In this document: positions 9,273 to 19,439 of the stretch, piece by piece
Layout: the number at the start of each line of letters is the position of its first letter
Position numbering within the stretch: position 1 is the stretch's first letter
Origin: Desulfogranum marinum
Lineage (GTDB): Bacteria > Desulfobacterota > Desulfobulbia > Desulfobulbales > Desulfobulbaceae
DNA length: 64,000 nucleotides
Direction of reading: 5' to 3'
Assembly: GCF_016918565.1 (NCBI RefSeq)
Contig: NZ_JAFFQD010000005.1
Location: 47,833-111,832 of the forward strand
The notes under the pieces: generated by a model
What the model was told of the DNA's origin: nothing
The model's input: the letters and a program-made list of their open reading frames with translations, nothing else
The model's database searches: none
Program-made: the position numbers and the translations under genes

Positions 9273-9519
9273 GAGAGCTGGTAACGGAATTGAAAAAAAG
9301 ATTCTGTGGAGCGCGTCTATTTTCTTGCCGATTGATGGTTACTTGTGCATTAAGAAATTTTTTGTCAGGCACTTTGATGCAGCTTCAAGGCCGGAACCGT
9401 AGTATCAGGTAGGCTCAACTTCTCAAAATGTGTTTAATAGATATTCATTAATTTAAAAGAAATCTACTGTGCCGTGAAGACTTTTTTCTACGGAACCAGG
9501 GAGCGTCGCTAGTTTTGCT

Positions 9520-11307
9520 ATGGTCAGTGATAGTATCAAGAGTAATATCAAGAGCTTAGTCCGAGAGTCGGCAGATATCGTTGAGGTGATCAACGAGTAT
9601 GTGACTTTAAAAAAAGCCGGGACCCGGTTTGTTGGTCTTTGTCCTTTTCATTCCGAAAAGACACCTTCTTTTTCCGTCAATCCCCAAGGGCAGTTTTTTT
9701 ACTGCTTTGGATGCGGTGAATCAGGTGATGTGTTTTCATTTATTATGAAATACCATCATATGGAATTTCCGGAAGCACTGAAAACTTTGGCTGATAAGTA
9801 TCAGATTGCTTTGCCGGAAAAGGATATGAGCCAAGCCGATAAAAAACGGCTTCAAGAGCGTGAGGCCTTGTATACAGTTAACGAGGCGGCTGTAGATCTT
9901 TACCAACGCTGCCTCGCCGGCGGGGAGGGAGCAGCTGCCGCCAGGAAGTATCTTGAGCAGAGAGGTGTTCCTGATGCCTTTGTGGAGAAGTTCAGGCTTG
10001 GGTTTGCTCCGTCTGCGGAATCAGTCGGGTGGACTTACCAAACAGATACACTGCGAAGGCGTTCACTGTCGCACAAGGTGATTGTAAAAGCTGGGCTGGC
10101 TGTCGAGAAAGACAGAGGAGGTTTCTATGACCGGTTTCGTTCCCGGATCATGTTTCCTCTACTCGATATGACCGGCAGAGTGGTTGCCTTTGGCGGGCGC
10201 ATTATTGGCGAAGGGAAACCTAAGTATATGAATTCCCCAGAAAGTCTTGTGTTTGAAAAAAATCGACTTCTTTTCGGGTTGTACCAGCATAAAGAGGCGA
10301 TCCGTAAAGCTCGAACCGCGCTGGTTGTAGAAGGGAATTTTGATCTGCTGCTGCTTGCTGTTCATGGAATAGACAACACCGTAGCTCCTTTGGGCACATC
10401 GTTGACAAAGCACCATGTCAAAACGCTCAGGGGGTACTGCAGGGAGGTAGTTTTACTTTTTGATGCAGATGCCGCCGGGCTGAAGGCGGCGATGCGCAGT
10501 ATTCCTTTTTTTCTGGCAGAGCAGTTGGAGTGCCGTATTGCCGTCCTGCCCCAGGGGCAGGATCCTGATAGCCTGGTAAGAGAAGAAGGGCGATCCGGAA
10601 TAATAAAATACGTAGAGGCTGCCCGTCCCCTGGCAGAATTTTTCTTTGATACACTTGTTGAGCGGCACGGGCTGACCCTCAGCGGGAAAGGGAGAATTAT
10701 TCAAGAGTTGAAACCCGTACTGGAAGAAGCTGCAGATGTCTCGCAGAAAGCGCTTATGGTTGCCCATTTCAGCGAGAAACTGGGTCTTGACCCTGGCCAG
10801 TTTATTAGTGGAAAGACCAAGGAGAGGACTGTTGTGCAAACGGTTTCCGCAAAAGGAGGGCTTCTCGACCTGCCCCGCCAAGAACGTCAGTTGATAGAGT
10901 TCGCTATTCTTTATCCGGAATACCTGAAACAACTGCAGGAGGCAGGCATGGGAAAAGTAGTGAAAGGAGATATCTCCCAGCGTATTGTGGTTTTGCTACA
11001 GAGACTGCAGGAAGAGGGGAGCCATTCTCCTGAGCAGTTGCTGACACTGTTGGTCGAAGGGGAGGAGCGCCAATATGTTGCTGAATTGCTTATGGAGGGG
11101 GGTAGCGCCGGCAACGAAATGAATAATGAGATCGTGCAAGGCATGCTGCATGAGTTGGTACGATGGCTTAAAACTACTTCTGATCAGGAGGAGGGCCTTC
11201 GCCTTCAAGAACAAATCAAGGAAGCTGAGCAAAAAGGCGATATGGGATTATTGATGGAGCTTTTACAAAAAAAGATGATTGCTGAGAAAAAAAGGACGGG
11301 GTACTGA
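9520..11307 (+). CDS. dnaG: DNA primase
   Basis: Synthesises RNA primers at the replication fork. 595 residues, as usual. The N-terminal zinc finger is intact (C41, H44, C62, C65). The catalytic core contains the TOPRIM segment (VVEGNFDLL and LLFDADAAGLKAA, about 270-320). The C-terminal ~130 residues form the helicase-binding part. The ribosome site is weak (GGGAG about 15 bases before the ATG). It stands directly before rpoD, the classical macromolecular-synthesis order, but without rpsU in front. Confidence 0.97.
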   Translation: MVSDSIKSNIKSLVRESADIVEVINEYVTLKKAGTRFVGLCPFHSEKTPSFSVNPQGQFFYCFGCGESGDVFSFIMKYHHMEFPEALKTLADKYQIALPEKDMSQADKKRLQEREALYTVNEAAVDLYQRCLAGGEGAAAARKYLEQRGVPDAFVEKFRLGFAPSAESVGWTYQTDTLRRRSLSHKVIVKAGLAVEKDRGGFYDRFRSRIMFPLLDMTGRVVAFGGRIIGEGKPKYMNSPESLVFEKNRLLFGLYQHKEAIRKARTALVVEGNFDLLLLAVHGIDNTVAPLGTSLTKHHVKTLRGYCREVVLLFDADAAGLKAAMRSIPFFLAEQLECRIAVLPQGQDPDSLVREEGRSGIIKYVEAARPLAEFFFDTLVERHGLTLSGKGRIIQELKPVLEEAADVSQKALMVAHFSEKLGLDPGQFISGKTKERTVVQTVSAKGGLLDLPRQERQLIEFAILYPEYLKQLQEAGMGKVVKGDISQRIVVLLQRLQEEGSHSPEQLLTLLVEGEERQYVAELLMEGGSAGNEMNNEIVQGMLHELVRWLKTTSDQEEGLRLQEQIKEAEQKGDMGLLMELLQKKMIAEKKRTGY

Positions 11308-11541
11308 TATAACCTGTTGAAAAAATGTGAAAATCTGGTAGCTTACAAAATTGTATTTATTGCAAGGTTGAATTGGGAAGAAGTAATCTTTTTCGGATAA
11401 CGTTGTCTAATCAGGTAGTTGTGGGTTCGTGAAGATGCATGTTTCTATCTGGTTGATGTTGCATTTTTTTATTGCTTTCTCAAAGGTTGCGTGGTCAAGG
11501 CTTCTTTTTCATAACTTGGATTGTTATCTTGGGGTGAGGTA

Positions 11542-13110
11542 ATGGAGAGTACGCATGTGAGTAGTGAAGAAGATTTAGCAAAGGGTAGTCTTAATGCTAA
11601 AGATGAGCAAAAAGCGGTTAAAAAAGTAGTGAAAGATAGGCGAAAACGCGTGGACAGACGTTCCGGCGGAGACCGACGGAGTTCTGACCGGCGTGGCGAG
11701 GGGACGAGTATTGACCCTATGAATATTTACCTTCGTGAGATGGGGAGTCAGCGTCTGCTGAGTCAGGCAGAGGAAATTGAACTTGCCAAAATGGTGGAGG
11801 AAGGTGAATCGAAAATTCAGTACGCTGTTTTGCGCCTGACTCTTGGCATTACCGCACTCAATGATATCGCTGAAAATATTCTGCGCGGCAGTCTACGAAT
11901 AAACACGGTTATCAGGGGCGTGTCTGAGAATGATCCGGACAGGCTGAAAGAAATTCGCAATTCATTTCTTGACCAGGTTGAAGTGGCCAATGAAATAGAT
12001 GGGAGGCGAAGGGAGCTGTTTGTTCAACTGAAAAATAATGCAAACGGTGCAGAAGCAGAACAGCAGATATTGGCAGATATCATCCAGGCAGGATGGAATA
12101 TATCCAACCTTTTTCGCGAGTATCGCCTGTGCTCAAAAGGGTTACTCTCCGTCGCTGATGCCGTGAAGGAGTTAAGTGGCAAATTCAACCGAGTGCGGGT
12201 GGTCGCGCAGCAACGTGAGCTACTTGCTGCCAGAAGGGAAGTCTCACAGTCCGGGAGTAACGTCGAAGTTTCTCCGGCGGAAATCGAGCGACGAGTCACC
12301 TTGGAGCTTGCGGAGACTATCGGCGTAAGCTGGGCAGCTTTTACAGAGGTGCAGCAAGATATTGAGCTTGGTAGAGAGATTGCGAAGCAAGCCAAGGAGG
12401 CACTGGTTCGGGGTAATTTACGACTGGTTATCTCCGTATCTAAAAAATTCCTCAATCGTGGCATGCAGCTTCCCGATCTTATTCAGGAAGGCAATATAGG
12501 GCTTATGAAGGCGGTTGAGAAATATGACTACAAGCGTGGGTATAAATTTTCCACCTATGCTACGTGGTGGATCAGGCAGTCTGTAACTCGGGGCATCGCA
12601 GATCAGGGGCGTACCATCCGCTTGCCTGTTCATATGATCGAAACCATCAACCGGATGCTACGTTTTTCCAAAGATTTTCAGCGGCTGGAAAGCCGTGAGC
12701 CGACTCCGGAAGAAATGGCGGAACAATTAGGTACTGATGTCGATAAGGTCAACGTGGCTTTAAAAACAGCAAAAGACGCCATTTCCCTCGATGCGCCGGT
12801 GAATGATGAAGAGGATGCCATGCTCAGTGATTTCATTGAGGATCATGCTCATCCCGATCCGCAGGAAAATTCCATCACCGAGAGCCTGAAACGTTGCCTC
12901 TGTACAGTCATGGGATCGTTGACCCCCCGCGAGGAAAAAGTTCTACGAATGCGATATGGGATAGAGATAGGGTGTGATCATACGCTGGAGGAGGTCGGAC
13001 AGTGTTTTTCCGTCACCAGAGAACGCATAAGGCAGATTGAGGCGCAAGCCATAAAAAAACTTCGTCACCCGTCACGAAGTGGCGATTTGCAGGCCTTTAT
13101 GAGCGATTAA
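11542..13110 (+). CDS. rpoD: RNA polymerase primary sigma factor RpoD (sigma-70)
   Basis: 522 residues from the ATG at 11542, which has GAGGT just upstream; an upstream TTG in the same frame is less likely. Region 1.2 (IDPMNIYLREMG), region 2 (VRGNLRLVISVSKKF, LPDLIQEGNIGLMKAV, KFSTYATWWIRQS), region 3 and the region 4.2 helix-turn-helix (TLEEVG..FSVTRERIRQIE) are all in order. The region 1.1 part is short and very basic (RRKRVDRRSGGDRRSSDRR), shorter than in E. coli. A 234-bp gap after dnaG suggests a promoter of its own. Confidence 0.97.
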   Translation: MESTHVSSEEDLAKGSLNAKDEQKAVKKVVKDRRKRVDRRSGGDRRSSDRRGEGTSIDPMNIYLREMGSQRLLSQAEEIELAKMVEEGESKIQYAVLRLTLGITALNDIAENILRGSLRINTVIRGVSENDPDRLKEIRNSFLDQVEVANEIDGRRRELFVQLKNNANGAEAEQQILADIIQAGWNISNLFREYRLCSKGLLSVADAVKELSGKFNRVRVVAQQRELLAARREVSQSGSNVEVSPAEIERRVTLELAETIGVSWAAFTEVQQDIELGREIAKQAKEALVRGNLRLVISVSKKFLNRGMQLPDLIQEGNIGLMKAVEKYDYKRGYKFSTYATWWIRQSVTRGIADQGRTIRLPVHMIETINRMLRFSKDFQRLESREPTPEEMAEQLGTDVDKVNVALKTAKDAISLDAPVNDEEDAMLSDFIEDHAHPDPQENSITESLKRCLCTVMGSLTPREEKVLRMRYGIEIGCDHTLEEVGQCFSVTRERIRQIEAQAIKKLRHPSRSGDLQAFMSD

Positions 13111-13114
13111 ACGC

Positions 13115-14233
13115 GTGGCGGAGATTTGCCCGCTCGCCCAGGAATGGTTGACGCTTGGCTTTATACCCGGCCTTGGGTGCGCGCTCACCAATAAACTTAT
13201 TCAATATTTTGGATCACCTGTTGAGGTTTTGCAGGCCGGCGATAAGTTACAGCAGGTTGCAGGGGTGGGACCTGAAATTTGTCGTCGACTCACTGATACT
13301 TCCTGCGTTGATGCTGCCAAAAAACGGGCAGCTGCCGAGTTACACCTTCTGACTCAAAAAAATATTTCTCTCTTCTCCCTCCAGTGCAGCAATTATCCTG
13401 CATCGCTTCGTACTATTCAAGAGCCGCCATTGCTGTTGTATTGCAAAGGAGATCTTTCTATTTTTAAAGAACCTGCGGTTGCCATAGTAGGGTCTCGGGC
13501 TGCCACGGAGTATGGGAAAAGGGTCAGTCTGTTATTGGCTCGAGGGCTGAGCGATCATGGAGTGACTATTGTTTCCGGGGGGGCTTACGGTATTGATGCT
13601 GCTGCACATCAGGGTGCTCTTCAGGTTGGAGGTAAAACTGCAGCTATTCTTGGCTGTGGTATTGATGTAACGTATCCAAAATCGCATCAAAAACTGTTCG
13701 CCGAAATAGCCGAACATGGTGCACTCCTTTCTGAGTATCCGCTGGCGAGTAAACCCGAGGGATTTCGTTTTCCGGCGCGCAATAGAATTATAAGCGGCCT
13801 TGCCATCTGCGTTATAATTGTTGAAGCTACGGAAAAGTCCGGCTCGCTTATTACAGCGCGTCTGGCACTGGATCAGGGTCGTGATGTATTTGCAGTGCCG
13901 GGCCGTATTGATTCAGTGAAAAGCAGTGGTTGTCATCGGTTGATTCAGCAAGGAGCACATCTTGTGCAGGGAGTTGACGATATCCTGGTTGAATTGCAGT
14001 TATTGGACGCTGGGAGTGGTTTCGCCAAAACTACGCAGCAAAAAAAAAGCGGAATGGAAAGTGAGGCGGAACAGGTGTTGATGTCTTTTCTTGATGTCTA
14101 TCCTGTGGATATAGATACCCTGGCCAGGGTGTCAGGATTGACTACCAATGAAATTCATATGTTGCTTCTACAGCTTGAACTCAAAGGGCTGGTGCGGCAG
14201 CTCCCTGGACAGCAATACGAAAAAAATGTGTAG
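13115..14233 (+). CDS. dprA: DNA-processing protein DprA (Smf)
   Basis: Loads RecA on incoming single-stranded DNA in natural transformation. 372 residues: an N-terminal helix-hairpin-helix-like region (to ~65), the Rossmann-fold core (VGSRAATEYGKRV, SGGAYGIDAAAHQGAL, FPARNRIISGLA, about 115-290), and a C-terminal winged-helix segment after residue 310. Begins with GTG only four bases after the rpoD stop, so it is probably coupled to rpoD. Confidence 0.95.
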   Translation: MAEICPLAQEWLTLGFIPGLGCALTNKLIQYFGSPVEVLQAGDKLQQVAGVGPEICRRLTDTSCVDAAKKRAAAELHLLTQKNISLFSLQCSNYPASLRTIQEPPLLLYCKGDLSIFKEPAVAIVGSRAATEYGKRVSLLLARGLSDHGVTIVSGGAYGIDAAAHQGALQVGGKTAAILGCGIDVTYPKSHQKLFAEIAEHGALLSEYPLASKPEGFRFPARNRIISGLAICVIIVEATEKSGSLITARLALDQGRDVFAVPGRIDSVKSSGCHRLIQQGAHLVQGVDDILVELQLLDAGSGFAKTTQQKKSGMESEAEQVLMSFLDVYPVDIDTLARVSGLTTNEIHMLLLQLELKGLVRQLPGQQYEKNV

Positions 14234-14377
14234 CCCGGATGAGAAATGCGGGGGAGCTGTCTCCGGTTGGTCGTTTTGCTTCTCATTTGATTTTATTTAC
14301 GGTAGTCTGGTCCGTATTGAAGAGTAGCTGTCGGCACTCCACAGCTCATGGACAATTTTATTTTATAGGAATCTGTA

Positions 14378-15049
14378 ATGCGATCAACAATGATAGCCCC
14401 CTCTATTCTTTCGGCTGATTTTACAAGGCTTGGCGATGAGATAAAGGCGGTTGAACAGGCCGGTGCTGATGTCATTCACGTTGATGTAATGGATGGTCAT
14501 TTTGTGCCAAATATCACCATGGGACCGATGGTGGTAAAAGCTGTTCGGAAAGTAACCAGTCTGCCAATAGATGTACACCTCATGATAAGTAATCCTGATC
14601 AGTATATACAGCCATTCAGCGATGCGGGAGCAGATTGGATAACCGTTCATGTGGAGGCTTGCACGCATTTACATCGAACTATTGCTGCAATTAAAGCGTT
14701 AGGGAAGAAGGCTGGGGCGGTGCTCAACCCCGCAACCTCTTTGACCACCTTGGAGTATGTTTTGGAGGAGGTTGACTTGGTGATGCTGATGAGTGTAAAC
14801 CCAGGATTTGGCGGCCAATCATTTATCGAATCCAGTCTTGGGAAGATCTCCGCTCTGCGAGCTGCTCTTGATAAAGTGAATTCAGGTGCCGGAATCGAAG
14901 TTGATGGTGGGGTCAGCCCTGCTACTATAGAGCGGGTAGCAGCGGCAGGGGCAAATATTTTTGTTGCCGGTTCTGCTGTTTACGGCAAAGAGAACTACGC
15001 TGCTGTTATAGATGAGTTGCGACTTCTGGCAACCTCTCACGATAATTAA
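14378..15049 (+). CDS. rpe: Ribulose-phosphate 3-epimerase
   Basis: Interconverts ribulose 5-phosphate and xylulose 5-phosphate in the pentose-phosphate pathway. 223-residue TIM barrel. Family motifs are present: PSILSADF with active-site Ser, [12 protein letters not shown] with the metal-binding His/Asp, [16 protein letters not shown] and EVDGGV. It stands 12 bases before pgi, making a sugar-phosphate pair. Confidence 0.97.
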   Translation: MRSTMIAPSILSADFTRLGDEIKAVEQAGADVIHVDVMDGHFVPNITMGPMVVKAVRKVTSLPIDVHLMISNPDQYIQPFSDAGADWITVHVEACTHLHRTIAAIKALGKKAGAVLNPATSLTTLEYVLEEVDLVMLMSVNPGFGGQSFIESSLGKISALRAALDKVNSGAGIEVDGGVSPATIERVAAAGANIFVAGSAVYGKENYAAVIDELRLLATSHDN

Positions 15050-15060
15050 AGGGGGGAGAA

Positions 15061-16671
15061 ATGGAGTACCAAGATTTCAATCAACTACCTGCAGTTGCAA
15101 CTTTGTCAGCCTTGGCTGCAGATCCTCACGACTTGAGTGGTCCTCATGGACTAACTGTTGAACGATTGCAAAAGTATCGTGCTTCGGCAAATGGATTTGA
15201 TTTTTTATATGCCGGCCAGCGTGTCGAGCACAAGGTGCTTGACGCGCTGCAGGAATTAGCCGATCAGGCTGGTTTGGTGGACCAATTCCTTGCCATGAAG
15301 AGTGGCGCGGTCATGAATGCCATCAAGGGGTATGAAAGTGAAAACAGGCAGGTTCTGCACACAGCCTGCCGCGATATTTTTACCACATCCCGTTATGCAG
15401 AAAAAGCATCCAAGGAGGCTGAACAGGAATTGTTTAAACTCAAACAGTTTCTTGAAGCTGTTCGTACCGGCGAAATTGCCAATGCAAAGGGTGAAAAATT
15501 TACCACCATGATCCAGGTTGGGATTGGTGGCTCTGATCTTGGCCCCAGGGCTGTGTATCTGGCGTTGAAGCCTTATCGGGTCCCCGGAAGAGATGCCGAA
15601 TTTATTGCTAATGTCGACCCCGACGACTCCGCAGAGATACTGGGTGGAGTTGACTTATCACGGACGTTGATCAATGTGGTTTCCAAAAGCGGGACTACCC
15701 TTGAAACCCTGACCAATGAAAAGTTGGTGCGTCAAGCTTTGAGAACTGCAGGTCTTGATCCCGCACTGCATGTACTTTCGGTGACGGGTAAAGGGAGTCC
15801 AATGGATGATCCGGATAATTATCTCGCTTCATTTTACATGTACGACTATGTCGGGGGCAGATATTCTGCAACGTCGATGGTCGGCGGGGTAACGCTTGGG
15901 TTTGTTCTGGGGTATGAAGGATTCGTTGATATCTTGCGAGGGGCCAATGAGGTCGATATTGCGGCGGAACAACGTGACATAAGAAATAATATTCCATTGC
16001 TGATGGCGATGCTGGGTATATGGAACAGGAATTTTCTCGGTTACCCAACAGTCGCTGTCCTTGCATACAGCCAGGCATTGGTAAGGTTTGCAGCCCATTT
16101 GCAGCAGTGTGATATGGAGAGCAACGGCAAATCAGTAACCAGGACGGGAACTGACGTACAATGGAAAACAGGGCCTGTAATCTGGGGTGAACCTGGTACC
16201 AATGGGCAACATGCTTTTTACCAACTGCTCCATCAGGGAACGGAAATCGTGCCTGTGGAGTTCATAGGGTTTCGCACCTGCCAGTACGGCAAAGACATAA
16301 CCGTTGCCGGGACAACCTCTCAGCAGAAATTGGTTGCAAATATGTTGGCCCAGTCGCTGGCAATGGCTACCGGTAGAGGGAATGAAAATCCGGCCAAGCG
16401 GTTTTCTGGAAACAGGCCAGGTTCAATTCTACTGGCAGACAGGCTGAACCCCGAGACAATGGGTCGGCTATTGGCGATGTATGAAACCAAAATAGCCTTC
16501 CAAGGATTTTGCTGGAACATTAATTCGTTTGATCAGGAAGGGGTACAGTTGGGCAAGGTGCTAGCTGAAAAATTATTGGCACAAATGGCACTGCAAGATA
16601 GTGATGATAAGGCAAATAATGAGGAAAAGACTGTGGAATGCACCCTGTTGAAAATAGCAGGCATGGTATGA
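15061..16671 (+). CDS. pgi: Glucose-6-phosphate isomerase
   Basis: Glycolytic/gluconeogenic isomerase, 536 residues. The sugar-phosphate-binding SIS signature (IGGSDLGPRAVYLAL), SKSGTTLET, and the catalytic-loop region GEPGTNGQHAFYQLLHQG are clear. An excellent ribosome site (GGGGGGAG) stands directly before the ATG. Cotranscribed with rpe; 211 bp separate it from dsrA, which has its own promoter. Confidence 0.97.
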   Translation: MEYQDFNQLPAVATLSALAADPHDLSGPHGLTVERLQKYRASANGFDFLYAGQRVEHKVLDALQELADQAGLVDQFLAMKSGAVMNAIKGYESENRQVLHTACRDIFTTSRYAEKASKEAEQELFKLKQFLEAVRTGEIANAKGEKFTTMIQVGIGGSDLGPRAVYLALKPYRVPGRDAEFIANVDPDDSAEILGGVDLSRTLINVVSKSGTTLETLTNEKLVRQALRTAGLDPALHVLSVTGKGSPMDDPDNYLASFYMYDYVGGRYSATSMVGGVTLGFVLGYEGFVDILRGANEVDIAAEQRDIRNNIPLLMAMLGIWNRNFLGYPTVAVLAYSQALVRFAAHLQQCDMESNGKSVTRTGTDVQWKTGPVIWGEPGTNGQHAFYQLLHQGTEIVPVEFIGFRTCQYGKDITVAGTTSQQKLVANMLAQSLAMATGRGNENPAKRFSGNRPGSILLADRLNPETMGRLLAMYETKIAFQGFCWNINSFDQEGVQLGKVLAEKLLAQMALQDSDDKANNEEKTVECTLLKIAGMV

Positions 16672-16727
16672 TTGCCTGGCGAAAATTGTCGTTATTTTGA
16701 TGGTGCTACAGCGGGTTAGGTTTTTTG

Positions 16728-16756
16728 TTGACAAAGATCTGTCCTCCGTTTATTGT
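16728..16756 (+). promoter_or_regulatory. Sigma-70-type promoter of dsrAB
   Basis: A perfect -35 box TTGACA (16728-16733) and a -10 box TATTGT (16751-16756) with a 17-base spacer lie about 130 bases before the dsrA ATG. Transcription would start near 16763 and give a leader of roughly 120 bases. Confidence 0.65.
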
Positions 16757-16764
16757 CGCTCAGA

Positions 16765-16778
16765 TGAATGAGCATTCA
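16765..16778 (+). promoter_or_regulatory. Palindrome at the predicted dsrA transcription start (candidate operator)
   Basis: TGAATG-AG-CATTCA is a perfect 6-bp inverted repeat placed immediately after the predicted transcription start of dsrAB. Its position fits a repressor or regulator site, but the regulator is unknown. Confidence 0.4.
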
Positions 16779-16882
16779 ATACTGTATTGTCCGCTTTTAT
16801 TCCGTGTCAACGCTTAACTGTTGATTAGTTTATTACTTTTTACCGGTTGTAATATAACCACATAATTCTAGGAGGAACACTG

Positions 16883-18169
16883 ATGGCAAAGCATGAAACG
16901 CCTCTACTGGACGAACTGGAAAAAGGTCCATGGCCGAGTTTCGTCACCGACCTCAAGCGACAGGCTGAGACAAAGCCGGAGTGCTGGGACATTCTTGGTC
17001 AGCTTGAGCTTTCATACAAAGACAGGATTACTCACTGGAAACACGGCGGAATCGTAGGTGTTTTCGGCTACGGCGGTGGTATCGTTGGACGTTACTCCGA
17101 CGTTCCTGCTCAGTTTCCTGGTGTTGAGCATTTTCACACCGTTCGTGTTGCTCAACCATCCGGCCTCTACTATACCACAGAGAACCTGCGCGCTCTGATG
17201 GATCTGTGGGAAAAATATGGTTCCGGTGTTACCAACTTGCATGGTTCCACCGGTGACATGATTTTTCTCGGTACCCGTACTGAAAATCTTGAGCCACTGT
17301 TCTGGGATCTGACCCATGATCTGGGACAGGATCTTGGTGGTTCCGGTTCTAACTTGCGTACCCCTGCCTGCTGTCTTGGTGAGTCCCGCTGTGAGTGGTC
17401 TTGTTATGATACCCAGGAAATATGTAATCACCTGACCCAGCACTATCAGGATGAGATCCACCGCCCTGCATTCCCTTATAAATTTAAGTTTAAGTTCTCC
17501 GGTTGTGCAAATGACTGTGTTGCTGCCGTTGCCCGCTCTGACTTCTCCGTTGTCGGTACCTGGAAAGACCAGATCCAGATTGACCAGGCAGCAGTTAAGG
17601 CCTATCTCAATGGTGACGAAGGCTATCCTGTAAACGGTGGTGCCCATAAGGGTGGCGACTGGGGTCCATTTGACATCCAGAAAGAAGTTTTTGATCTGTG
17701 CCCAACCCAGTGTATGTGGATGGAAGGTGATGAGCTGAAGATCGACGATGCTGAATGTACCCGTTGTATGCATTGCATCAACGTTATGCCACGTGCTCTT
17801 CGTCCAGGTAAAGAGAAAGGCGCAAGTATTCTTATGGGTGCAAAAGCTCCTATTCTTGATGGTGCACAGTTCTCAACTTTGGTTATTCCATTTATCGAAA
17901 TCAATAAAGAAAACGATTTCGAAGAAGTAATTGATGTTATTGAGAAGGTTTGGGACTGGTGGATGGAAGTTGGTAAAAACCGTGAGCGCGTTGGTGAAAC
18001 CATGCAACGTGTTGGTCTGCCGACCTTCTTGAGTGTTATGGAAATTGAGCCTCTGCCGCAGCACGTGAGAGAGCCACGTTCCAACCCATATGTCTTCTGG
18101 AAAGAAGAAGAAGTACCTGGCGGCTGGGACCGTGACGTTAAAGAATTCAGAAAGCGTCACGCAGCATAA
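16883..18169 (+). CDS. dsrA: Dissimilatory sulfite reductase subunit alpha
   Basis: Catalytic-complex subunit for the six-electron reduction of sulfite in the cytoplasm, the end step of sulfate respiration. 428 residues, standard. The siroheme/[4Fe-4S] ligands have the CX5C (C164, C170) and CX3C (C208, C212) spacing. A ferredoxin insert follows with C273, C277 and the CTRCMHC cluster (C292-C298). A strong ribosome site (AGGAGG) is seen. dsrB follows after 57 bases. Codon use is noticeably biased, as expected for a very highly expressed gene. Confidence 0.99.
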   Translation: MAKHETPLLDELEKGPWPSFVTDLKRQAETKPECWDILGQLELSYKDRITHWKHGGIVGVFGYGGGIVGRYSDVPAQFPGVEHFHTVRVAQPSGLYYTTENLRALMDLWEKYGSGVTNLHGSTGDMIFLGTRTENLEPLFWDLTHDLGQDLGGSGSNLRTPACCLGESRCEWSCYDTQEICNHLTQHYQDEIHRPAFPYKFKFKFSGCANDCVAAVARSDFSVVGTWKDQIQIDQAAVKAYLNGDEGYPVNGGAHKGGDWGPFDIQKEVFDLCPTQCMWMEGDELKIDDAECTRCMHCINVMPRALRPGKEKGASILMGAKAPILDGAQFSTLVIPFIEINKENDFEEVIDVIEKVWDWWMEVGKNRERVGETMQRVGLPTFLSVMEIEPLPQHVREPRSNPYVFWKEEEVPGGWDRDVKEFRKRHAA

Positions 18170-18226
18170 TTGAGTCCCAACTGACCTATAACCGAATTGA
18201 GACGTATATTATAAGGAGACAATACA

Positions 18227-19366
18227 ATGGGTTACGATCCTAAAAATCCTATGGAAGGTCGCATTAGTGACTTAGGACCGAAGTACTACGGAGACATGCT
18301 TGCTCCGGTAATCAAGAATAATAAAGGCAAATGGCTGTATCACGAAATTTTAGAGCCTGGTGTACTGGTACATGTAAGTGAAACCGGTGATAAGGTATTT
18401 ACCGTACGTTGTGGTACCCCTCGTTTGGTGACCGTGAGCTATGTTCGTGATATTTGTGACATCGCTGACGCACACTGTGATGGATTCGTTCGTTGGACAA
18501 CCCGTAACAACGTTGAGTTCATGGTAGATGCGGAAGACAAGGTTGCTCCGCTGAAAGAGGCTATTGCTGCAGCTCCGAGTGGTTTACCTATCGGTGGTAC
18601 CGGTGCTTGTGTAACCAACATCGTTCATACACAGGGTTGGGTACATTGTCACACCCCTGCAACAGACGCATCCGGTCCTGTTAAGGCTGTTATGGATGAC
18701 CTGTTCGACTACTTTGGTTCCATGACCTTGCCGGCGCAGGTTCGTATCGCTTTGGCGTGCTGTCTGAACATGTGTGGTGCTGTCCATGCGTCTGATATTG
18801 CTATTCTTGGAATTCACCGTACACCGCCTATGATCGACCACGAGCGTATTACAGGCGTGTGTGAGATCCCACTGGCCATCGCTTCCTGTCCGCTTGGTGC
18901 TATCAAGCCTGCCAAAGCTGAAGTGAATGGTGAAGAGGTCAAGACCGTTAAGGTTAACAACGAACGGTGTATGTTTTGTGGTAACTGTTACACCATGTGT
19001 CCTGCAATGCCTCTTGCTGATCCGGAAGGTGATGGTATCGCTATTTTGGTTGGTGGTAAGGTTTCCAACGCCAAAAGTGGACCTAAATTTTCCAAATTGG
19101 TTGTTCCATTTTTGCCAAACACCCCACCTCGTTGGCCAGAAACCGTTAAAGTCGTGCGGGATATCCTTTTAGCTTACGCTAAAGGCGCCAATAAGTATGA
19201 GCGTCTAGGTGAGTGGGCTGAGCGTATTGGTTGGGAAAAATTCTTCGAGGAAACTGGCGTTCCTTTTACCGACAAATCTATTGATGATTATCGGTTGGCA
19301 TACGACACTTGGAGAACAACTACTCAATTTAAGTACACCAGCCATACCGCTGCGTACACGAAGTAA
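18227..19366 (+). CDS. dsrB: Dissimilatory sulfite reductase subunit beta
   Basis: Partner of DsrA in the alpha2beta2 enzyme, 379 residues; in this family it carries the catalytically active siroheme. The siroheme-cluster Cys set is seen in [13 protein letters not shown] (about 178-190), with an upstream Cys-containing [10 protein letters not shown] segment. The ferredoxin domain has CPLGAI and the [13 protein letters not shown] motif (about 248-259). A good ribosome site (AAGGAG) precedes the ATG. A perfect-stem terminator follows directly. Confidence 0.99.
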   Translation: MGYDPKNPMEGRISDLGPKYYGDMLAPVIKNNKGKWLYHEILEPGVLVHVSETGDKVFTVRCGTPRLVTVSYVRDICDIADAHCDGFVRWTTRNNVEFMVDAEDKVAPLKEAIAAAPSGLPIGGTGACVTNIVHTQGWVHCHTPATDASGPVKAVMDDLFDYFGSMTLPAQVRIALACCLNMCGAVHASDIAILGIHRTPPMIDHERITGVCEIPLAIASCPLGAIKPAKAEVNGEEVKTVKVNNERCMFCGNCYTMCPAMPLADPEGDGIAILVGGKVSNAKSGPKFSKLVVPFLPNTPPRWPETVKVVRDILLAYAKGANKYERLGEWAERIGWEKFFEETGVPFTDKSIDDYRLAYDTWRTTTQFKYTSHTAAYTK

Positions 19367-19374
19367 ATTTTACG

Positions 19375-19410
19375 CGATCGGCTCTGATTTTCAGAGCCGA
19401 TCGTTTTTTT
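19375..19410 (+). terminator. Strong intrinsic terminator between dsrB and dsrD
   Basis: A perfect 13-bp stem (CGATCGGCTCTGA paired with TCAGAGCCGATCG) with a 3-base loop and seven T residues begins nine bases after the dsrB stop. It lies inside the dsr cluster, so dsrD should be transcribed by read-through or from its own signal. Confidence 0.95.
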
Positions 19411-19439
19411 GACCTTTTTATATCGGTAAGGAGTCTATC

